Shown piece by piece: positions 1 to 8,070 of a stretch of DNA of 11,314 nt. The stretch is taken from assembly GCA_028711355.1 (NCBI GenBank), contig JAQTSL010000097.1, positions 1-11,314 of the forward strand, read 5' to 3'. The first letter of the stretch is position 1; the number at the start of each line of letters is the position of its first letter. The position numbers were made by a program, and so were the translations under genes. Under the pieces are notes generated by a model. It did not search any database. It worked only from the letters and a program-made list of their open reading frames with translations, and had not been told where the DNA came from. The DNA comes from Rhodoferax sp. Its GTDB lineage: Bacteria; Pseudomonadota; Gammaproteobacteria; Burkholderiales; Burkholderiaceae_C.

Positions 1-785
1 GGGGTCTGGGAAATGGGATTTCTATTTTGATCTTTGCCGGTATTGCAGCGGGTTTGCCCAACGCCATTGGTGGTTTGCTGGAACTGGTTAGAACCGGCGC
101 CATGAGCATTATCGTATCGCTGTTCATTATCGTTTTGGTCGGGTTGGTAACGTATTTTGTGGTGTTTGTCGAGCGTGGTCAGCGCAAGATATTGGTGAAC
201 TATGCACGCCGCCAGGTCGGCAACAAGGTGTATGGCGGTCAATCATCTCACCTCCCCCTCAAGCTGAACATGGCCGGTGTGATTCCGCCGATCTTCGCGT
301 CATCGATTATTTTGTTACCCGCTACGGTGGTAGGTTGGTTTAGCGCTGGTGATTCAATGCGTTGGCTCAAGGATATTTCTGGCTCGCTGACACCGGGGCA
401 ACCGATTTATGTGATGTTGTACGCTGCTGCGATTATTTTCTTTTGCTTTTTTTATACGGCGCTTGTCTTTAATAGCAAGGAGACCGCAGAGAACCTTAAA
501 AAGAGCGGTGCTTTTGTTCCAGGTATCCGCCCGGGTGAAAATACGGCGCGCTACATTGACAAAATTTTGCTGCGACTGACCTTTATTGGGGCCATTTACA
601 TCACGATGGTTTGCCTGCTGCCCGAGTTTTTGATCTTGAAGTACAACGTGCCGTTTTATTTTGGCGGAACCTCATTGCTCATCATCGTTGTGGTGACAAT
701 GGACTTTATGGCGCAGGTGCAGAACTATTTAATGTCACAGCAGTATGAGTCCTTGCTCAAGAAAGCTAATTTCAAGGCTTCTTGA
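1..785 (+). CDS. secY: Protein translocase subunit SecY, C-terminal part (5'-truncated by window edge)
   Basis: SecY is the channel-forming inner-membrane subunit of the SecYEG translocon, which exports unfolded proteins and inserts membrane proteins with SecA or the ribosome. About 260 C-terminal residues are visible of a family length near 440. The frame is open from base 3 and already reads [13 protein letters not shown], the conserved stretch seen in E. coli as RGIGNGISIIIFAG, so the gene starts outside the window. Further family blocks are [37 protein letters not shown], and the late block around [13 protein letters not shown], between hydrophobic membrane segments. This corresponds to about the last five or six transmembrane helices and the cytosolic loops that contact SecA and the ribosome. 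The stop is TGA at 783-785. A TTG at 27 would be an internal codon, not a start. infA follows 11 nt downstream, the standard spc/alpha order. Confidence 0.97.
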   Translation, partial: GLGNGISILIFAGIAAGLPNAIGGLLELVRTGAMSIIVSLFIIVLVGLVTYFVVFVERGQRKILVNYARRQVGNKVYGGQSSHLPLKLNMAGVIPPIFASSIILLPATVVGWFSAGDSMRWLKDISGSLTPGQPIYVMLYAAAIIFFCFFYTALVFNSKETAENLKKSGAFVPGIRPGENTARYIDKILLRLTFIGAIYITMVCLLPEFLILKYNVPFYFGGTSLLIIVVVTMDFMAQVQNYLMSQQYESLLKKANFKAS

Positions 786-796
786 GATCGATATAT

Positions 797-1015
797 ATGG
801 CTAAAGACGATGTAATTCAGATGCAGGGCGAGATTGTTGAAAATCTTCCCAATGCTACTTTCCGGGTAAAACTGGAAAACGGTCATATGGTGCTTGGGCA
901 TATTTCCGGAAAGATGCGGATGCACTACATCCGGATATTGCCCGGTGATAAGGTGACAGTCGAGCTGACGCCCTATGACTTGTCAAGGGCGCGCATTGTG
1001 TTCAGGGCCAAGTGA
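797..1015 (+). CDS. infA: Translation initiation factor IF-1
   Basis: IF-1 binds the A site of the 30S subunit and, with IF-2 and IF-3, directs the initiator tRNA to the P site. The 72 residues starting [20 protein letters not shown] match the usual family length and form a single OB fold, with the conserved [18 protein letters not shown] core and the [11 protein letters not shown] end. The ATG at 797 was chosen because it gives the canonical N-terminus; a frame extension to a TTG at 782 would add five residues and overlap the secY stop. The Shine-Dalgarno is weak (GAG just after the secY stop), so translation may be coupled to secY. It lies between secY and rpmJ as in most betaproteobacteria. 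Burkholderiales often carry a second infA elsewhere; this is the ribosomal-operon copy. Confidence 0.97.
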   Translation: MAKDDVIQMQGEIVENLPNATFRVKLENGHMVLGHISGKMRMHYIRILPGDKVTVELTPYDLSRARIVFRAK

Positions 1016-1049
1016 GTTGGTTTGCTAACGAATTGTTTAGGAGAGTGAA

Positions 1050-1163
1050 ATGAAGGTTTCGGCTTCGGTTAAGAAAATTTGCCGCAACTGCAAAATTATC
1101 CGCCGCAAGGGCGTGGTTCGGGTGATCTGTACGGATCCACGCCACAAACAGCGTCAGGGTTAA
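1050..1163 (+). CDS. rpmJ: 50S ribosomal protein L36 (zinc-ribbon type)
   Basis: L36 is a small protein that helps stabilise the large-subunit rRNA fold. The reading frame is only 37 codons: it begins [15 protein letters not shown] and ends HKQRQG, the normal length for the short L36. The zinc-binding set is complete: C11, C14, C27 and H32. This marks the C+ type that needs zinc, as opposed to zinc-free paralogues made under zinc starvation. A strong Shine-Dalgarno AGGAG (1039-1043) sits 6 nt before the ATG. The gene lies between infA and rpsM, 34 nt after infA and 24 nt before rpsM, the standard place at the spc/alpha boundary. Confidence 0.97.
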   Translation: MKVSASVKKICRNCKIIRRKGVVRVICTDPRHKQRQG

Positions 1164-1187
1164 TTGCAAGAGTTATAGAGGACAAAC

Positions 1188-1553
1188 ATGGCACGTATCG
1201 CTGGTATCAATATTCCGCCACAAAAACATTCTGAAATTGGCTTGACCGCCATTTTTGGTGTGGGTCGCAGCCGCGCTCGCAAGATTTGCGAGGCTTGCGG
1301 TGTGGACTATTCCAAGAAGATCAAGGATCTGACAGACGCTGAGCTGGAAAAACTTCGTGACGAAGTTGGCAAGCTCACCATCGAGGGTGATTTGCGTCGT
1401 GAAACCACGATGAACATCAAGCGTCTGATGGACATTGGTTGTTATCGTGGCTTTCGGCATCGTCGGGGACTGCCAGTGCGCGGCCAGCGTACGCGCACCA
1501 ATGCCCGCACCCGCAAAGGGCCGCGCAAGGCTGCCGCGTCGCTCAAGAAATAA
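1188..1553 (+). CDS. rpsM: 30S ribosomal protein S13
   Basis: S13 sits in the head of the 30S subunit, contacts the P-site tRNA and forms bridges to the 50S subunit. The 121-residue product starts [20 protein letters not shown] and has the helix-two-turn-helix region ([11 protein letters not shown]) and the conserved basic C-terminal tail ([23 protein letters not shown]) that reaches the decoding site. The length agrees with the family. An AGAGGA Shine-Dalgarno (1177-1182) precedes the ATG by 5 nt. In E. coli, S4 represses the alpha operon through a pseudoknot upstream of rpsM. Here only 24 nt separate rpmJ from rpsM, leaving little room for such a structure in the spacer itself. Confidence 0.98.
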   Translation: MARIAGINIPPQKHSEIGLTAIFGVGRSRARKICEACGVDYSKKIKDLTDAELEKLRDEVGKLTIEGDLRRETTMNIKRLMDIGCYRGFRHRRGLPVRGQRTRTNARTRKGPRKAAASLKK

Positions 1554-1570
1554 AGTTTTGAAGGAACACC

Positions 1571-1975
1571 ATGGCAAAAGCTCCCGCCAATAATGCTGCG
1601 CAACGCGTCCGCAAAAAAATCCGCAAAAATGTTGCGGACGGTATCGCGCACGTTCACGCGTCTTTTAACAACACCATCATCACGATCACTGATCGCCAGG
1701 GCAATTCACTGGCTTGGGCTTCCTCGGGTGGCCAAGGCTTTAAAGGTTCGCGCAAATCGACCCCCTTCGCCGCACAGGTTGCATCTGAAGTTGCGGGTCG
1801 CGCGGCGATTGATCAGGGCATCAAGAACCTTGACGTTGAAATCAAAGGGCCTGGTCCCGGTCGTGAGTCGTCGGTGCGGGCGCTGGCGGCATTGGGAATT
1901 CGCGTGAACATGATTTCTGATGTGACCCCGGTTCCGCACAACGGCTGCCGCCCTCAAAAGCGTCGTCGTATCTAA
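1571..1975 (+). CDS. rpsK: 30S ribosomal protein S11
   Basis: S11 is part of the 30S platform and helps shape the mRNA exit region near the anti-Shine-Dalgarno. The 134-residue product has the usual variable basic N-terminus, then [19 protein letters not shown], the [19 protein letters not shown] block, and the invariant end [14 protein letters not shown]. The Asn-Gly pair (N124-G125) corresponds to the site that becomes iso-aspartate in E. coli S11. AAGGA (1561-1565) lies 5 nt before the ATG. It begins 17 nt after the rpsM stop and is followed by an unusually structured 76-nt spacer before rpsD. Two overlapping open frames on other strands are shadows. Confidence 0.98.
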   Translation: MAKAPANNAAQRVRKKIRKNVADGIAHVHASFNNTIITITDRQGNSLAWASSGGQGFKGSRKSTPFAAQVASEVAGRAAIDQGIKNLDVEIKGPGPGRESSVRALAALGIRVNMISDVTPVPHNGCRPQKRRRI

Positions 1976-1993
1976 TTTTTAACCAAGCCCACC

Positions 1994-2028
1994 GCCACGG
2001 TATCGCCGTGGCTCCCGCTTTTTAGCGG
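1994..2028 (+). promoter_or_regulatory. Tandem hairpins in the rpsK-rpsD spacer
   Basis: Two perfect inverted repeats lie side by side. The first has a 7-bp stem, GCCACGG (1994-2000) with CCGTGGC (2006-2012), and a 5-nt loop. The second has a 5-bp stem, CCGCT (2015-2019) with AGCGG (2024-2028), and a TTTT loop. The T-run at 2019-2023 follows the first stem by six bases, too far for a classical terminator, but partial attenuation is possible. The rpsD Shine-Dalgarno begins 12 nt after the second stem. S4 is the known autoregulator of the alpha operon in E. coli, so an RNA target here is a reasonable guess. The function is inferred only. Confidence 0.4.
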
Positions 2029-2051
2029 CAGATGACTCAAAGGAAATTCAA

Positions 2052-2675
2052 GTGGCACGTTACCTCGGCCCCAAGGCCAAACTCTCCCGCCGTGAAGGCA
2101 CCGACCTGTTCCTCAAGAGTGCGCGTCGCTCGATCGGGGATAAGGCCAAGTTCGACTCCAAACCTGGTCAACACGGCCGTACCTCGGGCGCACGCACCTC
2201 AGATTTCGGTCTGCAACTGCGTGAAAAGCAAAAAGTCAAACGCATGTACGGTGTGCTCGAAAAGCAATTCCGTCGTTACTTCGAAGAAGCTGATCGCCGC
2301 AAGGGTAATACGGGTTCCAATCTGTTGGCGCTGCTGGAAACGCGTCTTGACAATGTCGTTTATCGCATGGGATTTGGATCGACCCGCGCCGAGGCACGTC
2401 AATTGGTGTCGCACAAGGCGATCGTGGTCAACGGTAAAGCCGTCAATATCCCGTCGTATCTAGTCAAGGTCGGAGACGCCGTCGCTGTGCGTGAGAAATC
2501 GGCCAAGCAGAATCGGGTGGTTGAGGCGCTCCAACTGGCGCAGCAAGTAGGCTTGCCGGCGTGGGTTGAAGTCAACGCTGACAAGGCCGAAGGTGTTTTC
2601 AAGGCGGTTCCAGATCGCGATCAGTTCGCTGCTGACGTCAACGAATCTCTGATCGTCGAGTTGTATTCACGCTAA
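2052..2675 (+). CDS. rpsD: 30S ribosomal protein S4
   Basis: S4 binds 16S rRNA early, nucleates 30S assembly and helps form the mRNA entry tunnel. In gammaproteobacteria it also represses the alpha operon. The product has 207 residues: the N-terminal [19 protein letters not shown] block, [20 protein letters not shown], and an S4 RNA-binding domain around residues 95-160 ([20 protein letters not shown]). The zinc-binding cysteines found in some S4 proteins are absent, so this is the C-minus type. The start is GTG at 2052, with AGGA (2041-2044) 7 nt upstream. GTG start is the only assignment that gives the canonical N-terminus, and it is the only non-ATG start among the ribosomal genes here. 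Confidence 0.98.
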   Translation: MARYLGPKAKLSRREGTDLFLKSARRSIGDKAKFDSKPGQHGRTSGARTSDFGLQLREKQKVKRMYGVLEKQFRRYFEEADRRKGNTGSNLLALLETRLDNVVYRMGFGSTRAEARQLVSHKAIVVNGKAVNIPSYLVKVGDAVAVREKSAKQNRVVEALQLAQQVGLPAWVEVNADKAEGVFKAVPDRDQFAADVNESLIVELYSR

Positions 2676-2694
2676 CCTGAAGTAGTTTTGTTCC

Positions 2695-2718
2695 GCAAGC
2701 CAGGGCAAGCCTGGTTGC
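2695..2718 (+). promoter_or_regulatory. Hairpin in the rpsD-rpoA spacer
   Basis: A nine-pair stem with one bulged G is formed by GCAAGCCAGG (2695-2704) and CCTGGTTGC (2710-2718) around a 5-nt loop. It lies 20 nt after the rpsD stop in a 101-nt spacer, long for this compact operon. No U-tract follows, so it is not an intrinsic terminator. It may be an RNA processing or stability element that separates ribosomal-protein from RNA-polymerase expression, or a regulator target. The structure is seen; the role is inferred. Confidence 0.35.
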
Positions 2719-2776
2719 TGGGTCGTCTAGTCAGCCTTACCGATGTAACGAGTCGGGGGTATTGAGAGGAAATTCT

Positions 2777-3766
2777 ATGCAAAGTAGTTTGTTAAAACCC
2801 AAAGCAGTTCAGGTAGAACAACTCTCTGTGCACCGCGCGAAAGTGGTGCTAGAGCCGTTTGAGCGTGGCTATGGTCATACGCTGGGTAACGCCCTGCGGC
2901 GGGTGTTGCTGTCGTCCATGCCCGGATATGCGCCCACTGAAGTCACCATCGCTGGCGTATTGCATGAATACTCGTCTATTGATGGTGTGCATGAAGACGT
3001 TGTCAACATTTTGTTGAACCTCAAGGGTGTTGTGTTTAAACTGCACAACCGCGACGAGGTCACTCTTAGTCTGCGCAAAGACACCGAAGGTGTCATCTGC
3101 GCGTCTGACATTCAGACGCCGCACGACGTTGAGATCATCAACCCGGATCACGTCATCGCCAATCTAGCCGCTGGTGGCAAGATTGATATGCAAATCAAGG
3201 TTGAAAAAGGCCGCGGTTATGTCCCGGGCACCATGCGCCGTCACGGCGATGAGTCGTCCAAGTCGATCGGTCGAATTGTGCTGGACGCCTCTTTTTCACC
3301 GGTGCGCCGTGTCAGCTATATCGTTGAGAGCGCACGCGTCGAGCAGCGCACCGACCTGGATAAGCTGATTCTTGACATTGAAACCAACGGTGCCATTTCG
3401 GCAGAGGATGCGGTCCGCGCTTCGGCCAAAATTTTGGTTGAGCAACTGGCGGTATTTGCCCAGCTTGAGGGCGGCGACATCGATGCCATCGTCTCCACCG
3501 CGGCGCGTGGCAGCACACAGTTTGATCCGGTGCTGTTGCGTCCGGTGGATGAGCTTGAGCTGACCGTGCGCTCAGCCAATTGCCTGAAGGCTGAGAACAT
3601 TTATTACATTGGCGATTTGATTCAGCGCACTGAAAATGAGTTGCTCAAGACCCCGAATTTGGGACGTAAATCCCTCAATGAGATCAAGGAAGTACTGGCT
3701 TCCCGCGGGTTGACCCTGGGTATGAAGCTAGAAAGCTGGCCACCGGCCGCACTTGAAAAGCGTTGA
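2777..3766 (+). CDS. rpoA: DNA-directed RNA polymerase subunit alpha
   Basis: The alpha subunit dimerises to nucleate assembly of RNA polymerase (alpha2-beta-beta'-omega), and its C-terminal domain contacts UP elements and activators. The product is 329 residues, the E. coli length. The N-terminal assembly domain covers about 1-235 ([20 protein letters not shown] at 28-47). A linker follows, and then the C-terminal domain from about 250. R265, N268, C269 and K271 of the DNA-contact determinant RSANCLK fall at the same numbers as in E. coli. The ATG at 2777 is preceded by GAGAGGAAA with good spacing; a TTG at 2762 would add five residues and include the Shine-Dalgarno, so it is rejected. It lies between rpsD and rplQ in the alpha operon. 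Confidence 0.98.
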   Translation: MQSSLLKPKAVQVEQLSVHRAKVVLEPFERGYGHTLGNALRRVLLSSMPGYAPTEVTIAGVLHEYSSIDGVHEDVVNILLNLKGVVFKLHNRDEVTLSLRKDTEGVICASDIQTPHDVEIINPDHVIANLAAGGKIDMQIKVEKGRGYVPGTMRRHGDESSKSIGRIVLDASFSPVRRVSYIVESARVEQRTDLDKLILDIETNGAISAEDAVRASAKILVEQLAVFAQLEGGDIDAIVSTAARGSTQFDPVLLRPVDELELTVRSANCLKAENIYYIGDLIQRTENELLKTPNLGRKSLNEIKEVLASRGLTLGMKLESWPPAALEKR

Positions 3767-3827
3767 TTGAACGCGCCCAGGGAGTACCTGACACGGCTGC
3801 CTGCACTATAAGCAAAGGAAAATTACC

Positions 3828-4226
3828 ATGCGTCACGGACTCGGACTACGTAAACTCAATCGCACATCGTCGCACCGCTTGGCGATGTTGCGCAACATGA
3901 TGAACTCGCTCATTGAGCATGAAGTCATCAAGACCACGCTACCCAAAGCCAAAGAGCTGCGCAGTGTGATCGAACCCATGATTACATTGGCCAAAGAAGC
4001 AACGTTGGCGAATCGCCGTCTGGCTTTTGATCGCCTGCGCGACCGCACCAGCGTCAGTAAGTTGTTTAACGATCTCGGCCCGCGTTTCAAGGCGCGCCCG
4101 GGCGGTTACACCCGCATCCTGAAGATGGGTTTCCGCGTCGGCGACAACGCCCCGATGGCGCTGGTAGAACTTGTAGAACTTGCCACAGTTGAAGAGGCCA
4201 CACCGGCACCCGCTAAAGCTGATTGA
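3828..4226 (+). CDS. rplQ: 50S ribosomal protein L17
   Basis: L17 is a large-subunit protein near the polypeptide exit side. The 132 residues start [20 protein letters not shown], the family signature, and include [21 protein letters not shown] and the [20 protein letters not shown] block. The last ten or so residues ([11 protein letters not shown]) are a low-complexity tail slightly longer than in E. coli. AAGGA (3815-3819) precedes the ATG by 8 nt. It is the last protein gene of the alpha operon, 61 nt after rpoA; the initiator tRNA gene follows 19 nt after its stop. No clear promoter was seen in the rpoA-rplQ gap. Confidence 0.98.
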   Translation: MRHGLGLRKLNRTSSHRLAMLRNMMNSLIEHEVIKTTLPKAKELRSVIEPMITLAKEATLANRRLAFDRLRDRTSVSKLFNDLGPRFKARPGGYTRILKMGFRVGDNAPMALVELVELATVEEATPAPAKAD

Positions 4227-4228
4227 GC

Positions 4229-4234
4229 TACAAT
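4229..4234 (+). promoter_or_regulatory. Possible -10 element (TACAAT) for the initiator tRNA
   Basis: TACAAT lies directly after the rplQ stop and would place transcription start near 4241, five bases before the mature tRNA. No good -35 hexamer is seen at 16-18 nt spacing, so this may be fortuitous and the tRNA may instead be cut out of the alpha-operon transcript. Confidence 0.25.
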
Positions 4235-4245
4235 GCTACCCATAC

Positions 4246-4322
<77 letters not shown>

Positions 4323-4345
4323 ATAAAATCAAGCACTTAGCTTGA

Positions 4346-4378
4346 AAAAGCGCCCACATCAAGTGGGCGTTTTGCTTT
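4346..4378. terminator. Bidirectional intrinsic terminator
   Basis: A 7-bp GC-rich stem, CGCCCAC (4351-4357) and GTGGGCG (4363-4369), closes a 5-nt loop. On the plus strand it is followed by TTTTGCTTT, and on the minus strand by CTTTTTC, so it can end transcription both ways. It would stop the alpha operon/tRNA transcript and any read-through from the convergent map-glnD unit, whose stop is 112 nt away. Confidence 0.8.
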
Positions 4379-4379
4379 C

Positions 4380-4409
4380 TGTGCCCAATTTGTGCCCACG
4401 CTGTGCCCA
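4380..4409. repeat. Three TGTGCCCA direct repeats at 11-nt pitch
   Basis: The octamer TGTGCCCA occurs at 4380-4387, 4391-4398 and 4402-4409, each start 11 nt from the last, with different 3-nt spacers. Read on the minus strand, the region encodes VMGTAWAQIGH, which resembles the C-terminal end of some phage/island integrases that abut tRNA genes. It may be an attachment-site scar or a decayed gene end. Confidence 0.6.
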
Positions 4410-4437
4410 TGACTTTTTGTACTTTTGAAAATCGACC

Positions 4438-4455
4438 ATTGGTTTCGTGACCAAT
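4438..4455 (-). terminator. Weak hairpin downstream of glnD
   Basis: ATTGGT (4438-4443) and ACCAAT (4450-4455) form a perfect 6-bp inverted repeat with a 6-nt loop, 34 nt after the glnD stop. On the minus strand the first T-run begins only after GGTCGA, and the stem is A/T-rich, so it is a poor terminator. The stronger hairpin at 4346-4378 probably does the job. Confidence 0.25.
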
Positions 4456-4489
4456 TATCTAACCGACAAGCATGTTTTTGCATCGATCG

Positions 4490-7087
4490 TCAGGCCAGTG
4501 CCTGAAGCAACTCGGTTTCGATCTCGATCTGGTCACGGTTGTGCTGTAGCGCTGCACCTTGCACCAGAAATGTGTCTTCTACCCGCTCGCCCAGCGTGTT
4601 GACTTTGGCCAGGTTGAGGCTGATCTTGTGCCGTGCCAGCACGCGTGCCACACAGTAAAGCAGACCGATGCGGTCGCTGGCTGAGATGTTGAGCAGCCAG
4701 CGCTGGCCTTTTTCATCAGGCTTGAGCGAAACGCGTGGCTGGATCGGGAAGCTCTTGACGCGACGCGATACCCGGCCCCGGCTTGGTTCTGGCAGCGGTC
4801 CGGCTTCAGCAATGACGTGTGTCAGGTCGTTTTCGATCATGCTGATCAGCTCACGGTAGTGCTCAGCGAGCTGAGAGGTAATCACCTGAAAGGTATCCAG
4901 CGCGTAGCCGATTTGCGTGGTGTGGATTCGGGCGTCCAGAATTGAAAAGCCAGCCCGGTCAAAGTAGCCGCAGATGCGGGCAAACAAGTCTTCCTGATCA
5001 GGCGTGTAAACCAGCACCTGCAAGCCCTCTCCGAATGGCGAGCGCCGGGCACGCACAATGGGTTGTCGGCTTTGTTCATGGCGCGACAGTTTGCGCGCGT
5101 GCCAAGCAATCTCGACCGCGTCGTGGCGCATGAAGTAACCCACATCCAGTGTGGCCCACAACGCCTTTTGTGATTCAAATGGCTGTGCATGCAGTGCCAG
5201 CTCTACCAGGGCGTCGCGCTGGCGCTCTTGCACCTGAGCGTGCAGGTCGGGTGCGTGACCGCCCAGTGCACGTGAGGTGGCGCGGTACAGGTCTTCGAGC
5301 AGCTTGCCCTTCCAGGCGTTCCAGACCTTGGGGCTGGTGCCACGCACATCCGCCACGGTAAACAGGTAAAGCGCCGTCAGTTGACGCTCGTTGCCCACAT
5401 GTTTTGCAAATGCGGTGATCACGTCGGGGTCGCTCAGGTCACGTTTTTGGGCTACCTGGCTCATGGTAAGGTGCTCGCGAACCACAAATTCAATTAGATG
5501 GGCGTCTTGCGGGTCAACACCGTGCTGAAGGCAAAACCGCCTTACCTCGATCACGCCCAGGCTGGAGTGGTCGCCACCGCGACCTTTGGCGATGTCATGA
5601 AACAAAGCCGCGATGTAGAGCAGCCAGGGCTTGTCCCAGTCGGCGGCCAGTTGCGAGCAAAAAGGATATTCATGCGCGTGCTCTGCAATAAAAAAGCGCC
5701 GCATGTTGCGCAGCACCATCAGGATGTGCTGATCCACGGTGTACACATGAAACAGGTCGTGCTGCATTTGCCCGACGATCTTGCGAAACACCCACAGGTA
5801 GCGCCCCAGCACCGAGGTCTGATTCATCAGCCGCATCACGTGGGTCAGTCCACTGGGTTGCTGCAGGATGCGCAGGAACGTAGCGCGGTTGAGTGGGTCG
5901 TTGCGAAACGACGCATTCATCAGGTCGCGTGCGTTGTAGAGCGCGCGCAAGGTGCGCGCCGACAAACCCTGGAGTCCTATGTTTTGCTCAAAGACAAGAA
6001 AGGTTTCCAGAATGGCGTGGGGATCACGCCGATACAAGTCGTCACTGGCGACCTCCAGCGTGCCGGCCTTGTTCAGAAATTTGTCATTGATGGGTCTTGG
6101 CGTATGCGTTGACGGGCTCAGGCGCTCTTCGATGTTGAGCAGCAGAATCTGGCTGAGTTGGGTGACTGCCTTGGCTGCCCAATAGTAGTGGCGCATCAGC
6201 TCTTCGCTGGGGCGAACAAAAGCCCTTGGATCTGACTGCACGTCAGGGGCCAGGTAGCCAAACGACTTGGCCACGGTAGTTTGCAGGTCAAATACCAGCC
6301 GGTCCTCGCGCCGCCCGGACAGCAAGTGAAGGCGTGCACGGATGAGGTGCAGCATGGCCTGGTTGCGCTTGATTTGGCTGACTTCAAACGGTGTAGCCAG
6401 ACCGGCCTTGGCCAGTGCGTTCCAGTCATTGCCAAAACGCGCCGCCTTGGCCACCCACAAGATCACCTGCAAGTCGCGCAATCCGCCGGGGGATTCTTTG
6501 CAATTGGGCTCAAGCGCATAGGGCGTGTCTTCAAACTTTGAATGCCGCTGGCGCATTTCAAGTGTCTTGGCGACAAAAAAAGCCTGCGCATCGATCGTTT
6601 CAAAAAACTGCTGCTGAAAGGTCTTGAAGAGTTGTGCGTTGCCGGTGATCAAACGGCTTTCTAGCAGCGCGGTTTGCACGGTGACGTCAAGTGCCGCCTC
6701 GCGCAGACAGTCTTGCAAGGTGCGCACGCTGGAGCCAATTTCAAGCCCGGCGTCCCAGCAGTTGCCGATAAAGCCCTCAATGCGGGCTTTCAGTGCCGGG
6801 TCGGTTTCGGGCGAGTGGTCGTCTGGCAGCAGCACCAGCACATCAACGTCAGATTGCGGAAACAATTCTGCGCGGCCAAAGCCACCTACCGCCGCCAGCG
6901 CCATGGGCGCCGTCAGACCGGCACGCTGCCAGAGTTTTTTAAGCAAGCTGTCGGCCAATCCCGACAGCCTGCGCAGCACGGCATTGATCGTGCGCAATGA
7001 AGCACCGCTGGCACCGAGCGCCGTTAACAGCGCCGCTTGATCAGCCCGGTACTTTGCGCGCAAAGCGCTCAGGTCTTTGGTATCCAT
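4490..7087 (-). CDS. glnD: Bifunctional PII uridylyltransferase / uridylyl-removing enzyme
   Basis: GlnD senses glutamine: it uridylylates PII proteins (GlnB/GlnK) when nitrogen is short and removes UMP when glutamine is plentiful, thereby controlling glutamine synthetase and NtrBC. The product is 865 residues from the ATG at 7087. Domains in order are a nucleotidyltransferase with GGFGRAEL (68-75) and SDVD (79-82); the linker block [13 protein letters not shown] (193-205); an HD hydrolase domain with H453 and HD at 497-498; and two C-terminal ACT domains (about 689-760 and 797-865), the glutamine sensors. All catalytic motifs are intact. The frame stays open upstream to 7204, but that extension lies inside map, so 7087 was chosen. 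No clear Shine-Dalgarno is visible. It starts 17 nt after map and is probably co-transcribed and coupled with it. Confidence 0.97.
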   Translation of the reverse strand: MDTKDLSALRAKYRADQAALLTALGASGASLRTINAVLRRLSGLADSLLKKLWQRAGLTAPMALAAVGGFGRAELFPQSDVDVLVLLPDDHSPETDPALKARIEGFIGNCWDAGLEIGSSVRTLQDCLREAALDVTVQTALLESRLITGNAQLFKTFQQQFFETIDAQAFFVAKTLEMRQRHSKFEDTPYALEPNCKESPGGLRDLQVILWVAKAARFGNDWNALAKAGLATPFEVSQIKRNQAMLHLIRARLHLLSGRREDRLVFDLQTTVAKSFGYLAPDVQSDPRAFVRPSEELMRHYYWAAKAVTQLSQILLLNIEERLSPSTHTPRPINDKFLNKAGTLEVASDDLYRRDPHAILETFLVFEQNIGLQGLSARTLRALYNARDLMNASFRNDPLNRATFLRILQQPSGLTHVMRLMNQTSVLGRYLWVFRKIVGQMQHDLFHVYTVDQHILMVLRNMRRFFIAEHAHEYPFCSQLAADWDKPWLLYIAALFHDIAKGRGGDHSSLGVIEVRRFCLQHGVDPQDAHLIEFVVREHLTMSQVAQKRDLSDPDVITAFAKHVGNERQLTALYLFTVADVRGTSPKVWNAWKGKLLEDLYRATSRALGGHAPDLHAQVQERQRDALVELALHAQPFESQKALWATLDVGYFMRHDAVEIAWHARKLSRHEQSRQPIVRARRSPFGEGLQVLVYTPDQEDLFARICGYFDRAGFSILDARIHTTQIGYALDTFQVITSQLAEHYRELISMIENDLTHVIAEAGPLPEPSRGRVSRRVKSFPIQPRVSLKPDEKGQRWLLNISASDRIGLLYCVARVLARHKISLNLAKVNTLGERVEDTFLVQGAALQHNRDQIEIETELLQALA

Positions 7088-7104
7088 GGTGCGGGCGCGT
7101 GCGA

Positions 7105-7914
7105 TCAGGCCGAAGGCGTGACAAAAGCCGGTGTGGCCGGACCTTGCGGTGACAGGGTCAATACCTCGTAGCCGGTAGCTGTGACCAGCACTGTATGTTC
7201 CCACTGGGCTGAGAGCGAATGGTCTTTGGTGACGATGGTCCAGCCGTCGCCCAGCTCTTTGATGTCCTTGCGGCCGGCGTTGAGCATCGGTTCAATGGTG
7301 ATCGTCATGCCGGCCTGGAGCTGCTCCAGCGTACCCCGCTTGCCGTAATGCAGCACCTGTGGGTCTTCGTGGAAATTGCGGCCGATGCCGTGCCCGCAGT
7401 ACTCTCGCACCACGCTCAAACCGTGCCCTTCGGCAAAGGTCTGAATCGCATGGCCGATGTCGCCCAGACAAGCGCCTGCGTGTACCTGCATGATGCCTTT
7501 CCACATCGCGTCATGGGTCAGGGTGCACAGTCGGCGCGCCGCCACCGACACGTCTCCCACCATGTACATCCGGCTCGAATCGCCGTGCCAGCCGTCCTTG
7601 ACGACGGTCACATCGACATTGATGATGTCACCCCTCTTGAGCGGCTTGTCGTTGGGAATACCATGACAGACCTGGTGGTTGATCGATGTACAAATCGACT
7701 TGGGGTAGGGCTTATGCCCGCCCGGTGCATAGTTCAGCGGGGCCGAAATGGCACCCAGAACCTGTGTGGTGTAGTCCTCTGCCAGGCGGTCCAGCTCGTT
7801 GGTGGTGAGACCGGGTTTGACCAGAGGCGCCAGGTAGTCCAGCAACTCGCCGGCCAGGCGACCGGCGGTACGCATGCCGACGATACCGTCGGCGTCTTTA
7901 ATGCTTATTTCCAT
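7105..7914 (-). CDS. map: Methionine aminopeptidase, type I
   Basis: MetAP removes the initiator methionine from nascent proteins after deformylation, when the second residue is small. The product is 269 residues, close to the type I length. The five metal ligands are all present: D101 (NVDVT), D112 (HGDSSRM), H175 (CGHGIG), E208 (TIEPM) and E239 (QWEHT), along with the substrate-site histidine H84 in CHGIP. A C-terminal Pro/Ala-rich tail (from about 255) goes slightly past the E. coli protein. The ATG at 7914 gives [11 protein letters not shown], the family N-terminus. No Shine-Dalgarno precedes it; instead GGATAATC ends 7 nt upstream, which suggests a leaderless or near-leaderless message. 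It pairs with glnD, as in E. coli, but the divergent rpsB usually seen beside map is replaced here by a HiPIP gene. Confidence 0.97.
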   Translation of the reverse strand: MEISIKDADGIVGMRTAGRLAGELLDYLAPLVKPGLTTNELDRLAEDYTTQVLGAISAPLNYAPGGHKPYPKSICTSINHQVCHGIPNDKPLKRGDIINVDVTVVKDGWHGDSSRMYMVGDVSVAARRLCTLTHDAMWKGIMQVHAGACLGDIGHAIQTFAEGHGLSVVREYCGHGIGRNFHEDPQVLHYGKRGTLEQLQAGMTITIEPMLNAGRKDIKELGDGWTIVTKDHSLSAQWEHTVLVTATGYEVLTLSPQGPATPAFVTPSA

Positions 7915-7921
7915 GGGCGTA

Positions 7922-7929
7922 GATTATCC
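7922..7929 (-). promoter_or_regulatory. Putative -10 box of map (GGATAATC)
   Basis: On the minus strand GGATAATC contains GATAAT, a five-of-six match to TATAAT. It lies so near the map ATG (7 nt between) that transcription would begin at or next to the start codon. A convincing -35 at 16-18 nt is not seen; TTGATC (7942-7947) is too close at 13 nt. Confidence 0.4.
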
Positions 7930-7946
7930 CATCGGGGGCAAGATCA

Positions 7947-7967
7947 ATCTTTCATCTTTCATCTTTC
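7947..7967. repeat. Three tandem copies of ATCTTTC
   Basis: The heptamer ATCTTTC occurs three times without gaps (7947-7953, 7954-7960, 7961-7967), reading GAAAGAT on the map strand. It lies just upstream of the putative map -10. Copy-number change would shift upstream sites by 7 bp. Confidence 0.75.
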
Positions 7968-7993
7968 AGGTTTGTTGACCTCAACTGATTAGG

Positions 7994-8029
7994 GTAACCG
8001 CTCATAGTTGAAACGTTTGGCCCGGTTAC
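7994..8029. promoter_or_regulatory. Inverted repeat with central palindrome between map and the HiPIP gene
   Basis: GTAACCG (7994-8000) and CGGTTAC (8023-8029) are perfect inverted copies 22 nt apart, and the interval holds the perfect 8-bp palindrome AAACGTTT (8011-8018). A further 12-bp element, GTTGA-CC-TCAAC (7974-7985), is upstream. The position in a divergent spacer suggests operator sites or, if transcribed, a hairpin. No regulator can be named from the sequence. Confidence 0.35.
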
Positions 8030-8070
8030 ACTTTGAGTGCTTTTCATTTCTGTCAACCGAAGGGCAGAGC

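Noticed and set aside
27..785. TTG at 27 as the start of secY
   Set aside because: The frame upstream to base 3 already encodes conserved SecY residues (GLGNGISI), so the gene is truncated by the window edge, not started at 27.
2032..2463. 143-codon frame overlapping rpsD
   Set aside because: It is an alternate-frame shadow rich in Ser/Arg/Val with no family resemblance, while rpsD covers the same bases.
4330..4344. CAAGC/GCTTG small hairpin after the tRNA
   Set aside because: Only 5 bp and next to a much stronger terminator stem; not needed to explain the region.
5498..6112. 204-codon plus-strand frame opposite glnD
   Set aside because: It is the antisense shadow of a fully intact glnD with all motifs; it has no Shine-Dalgarno and no recognisable family.
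7088..7204. Extended GlnD start inside map
   Set aside because: The extension of 39 residues would lie in the map coding region in another frame and has no family similarity; the N-terminus at 7087 fits GlnD length.
7219..7992. 257-codon plus-strand frame opposite map
   Set aside because: Antisense shadow of map; the map frame has all five metal ligands and the codon bias expected of a real gene.
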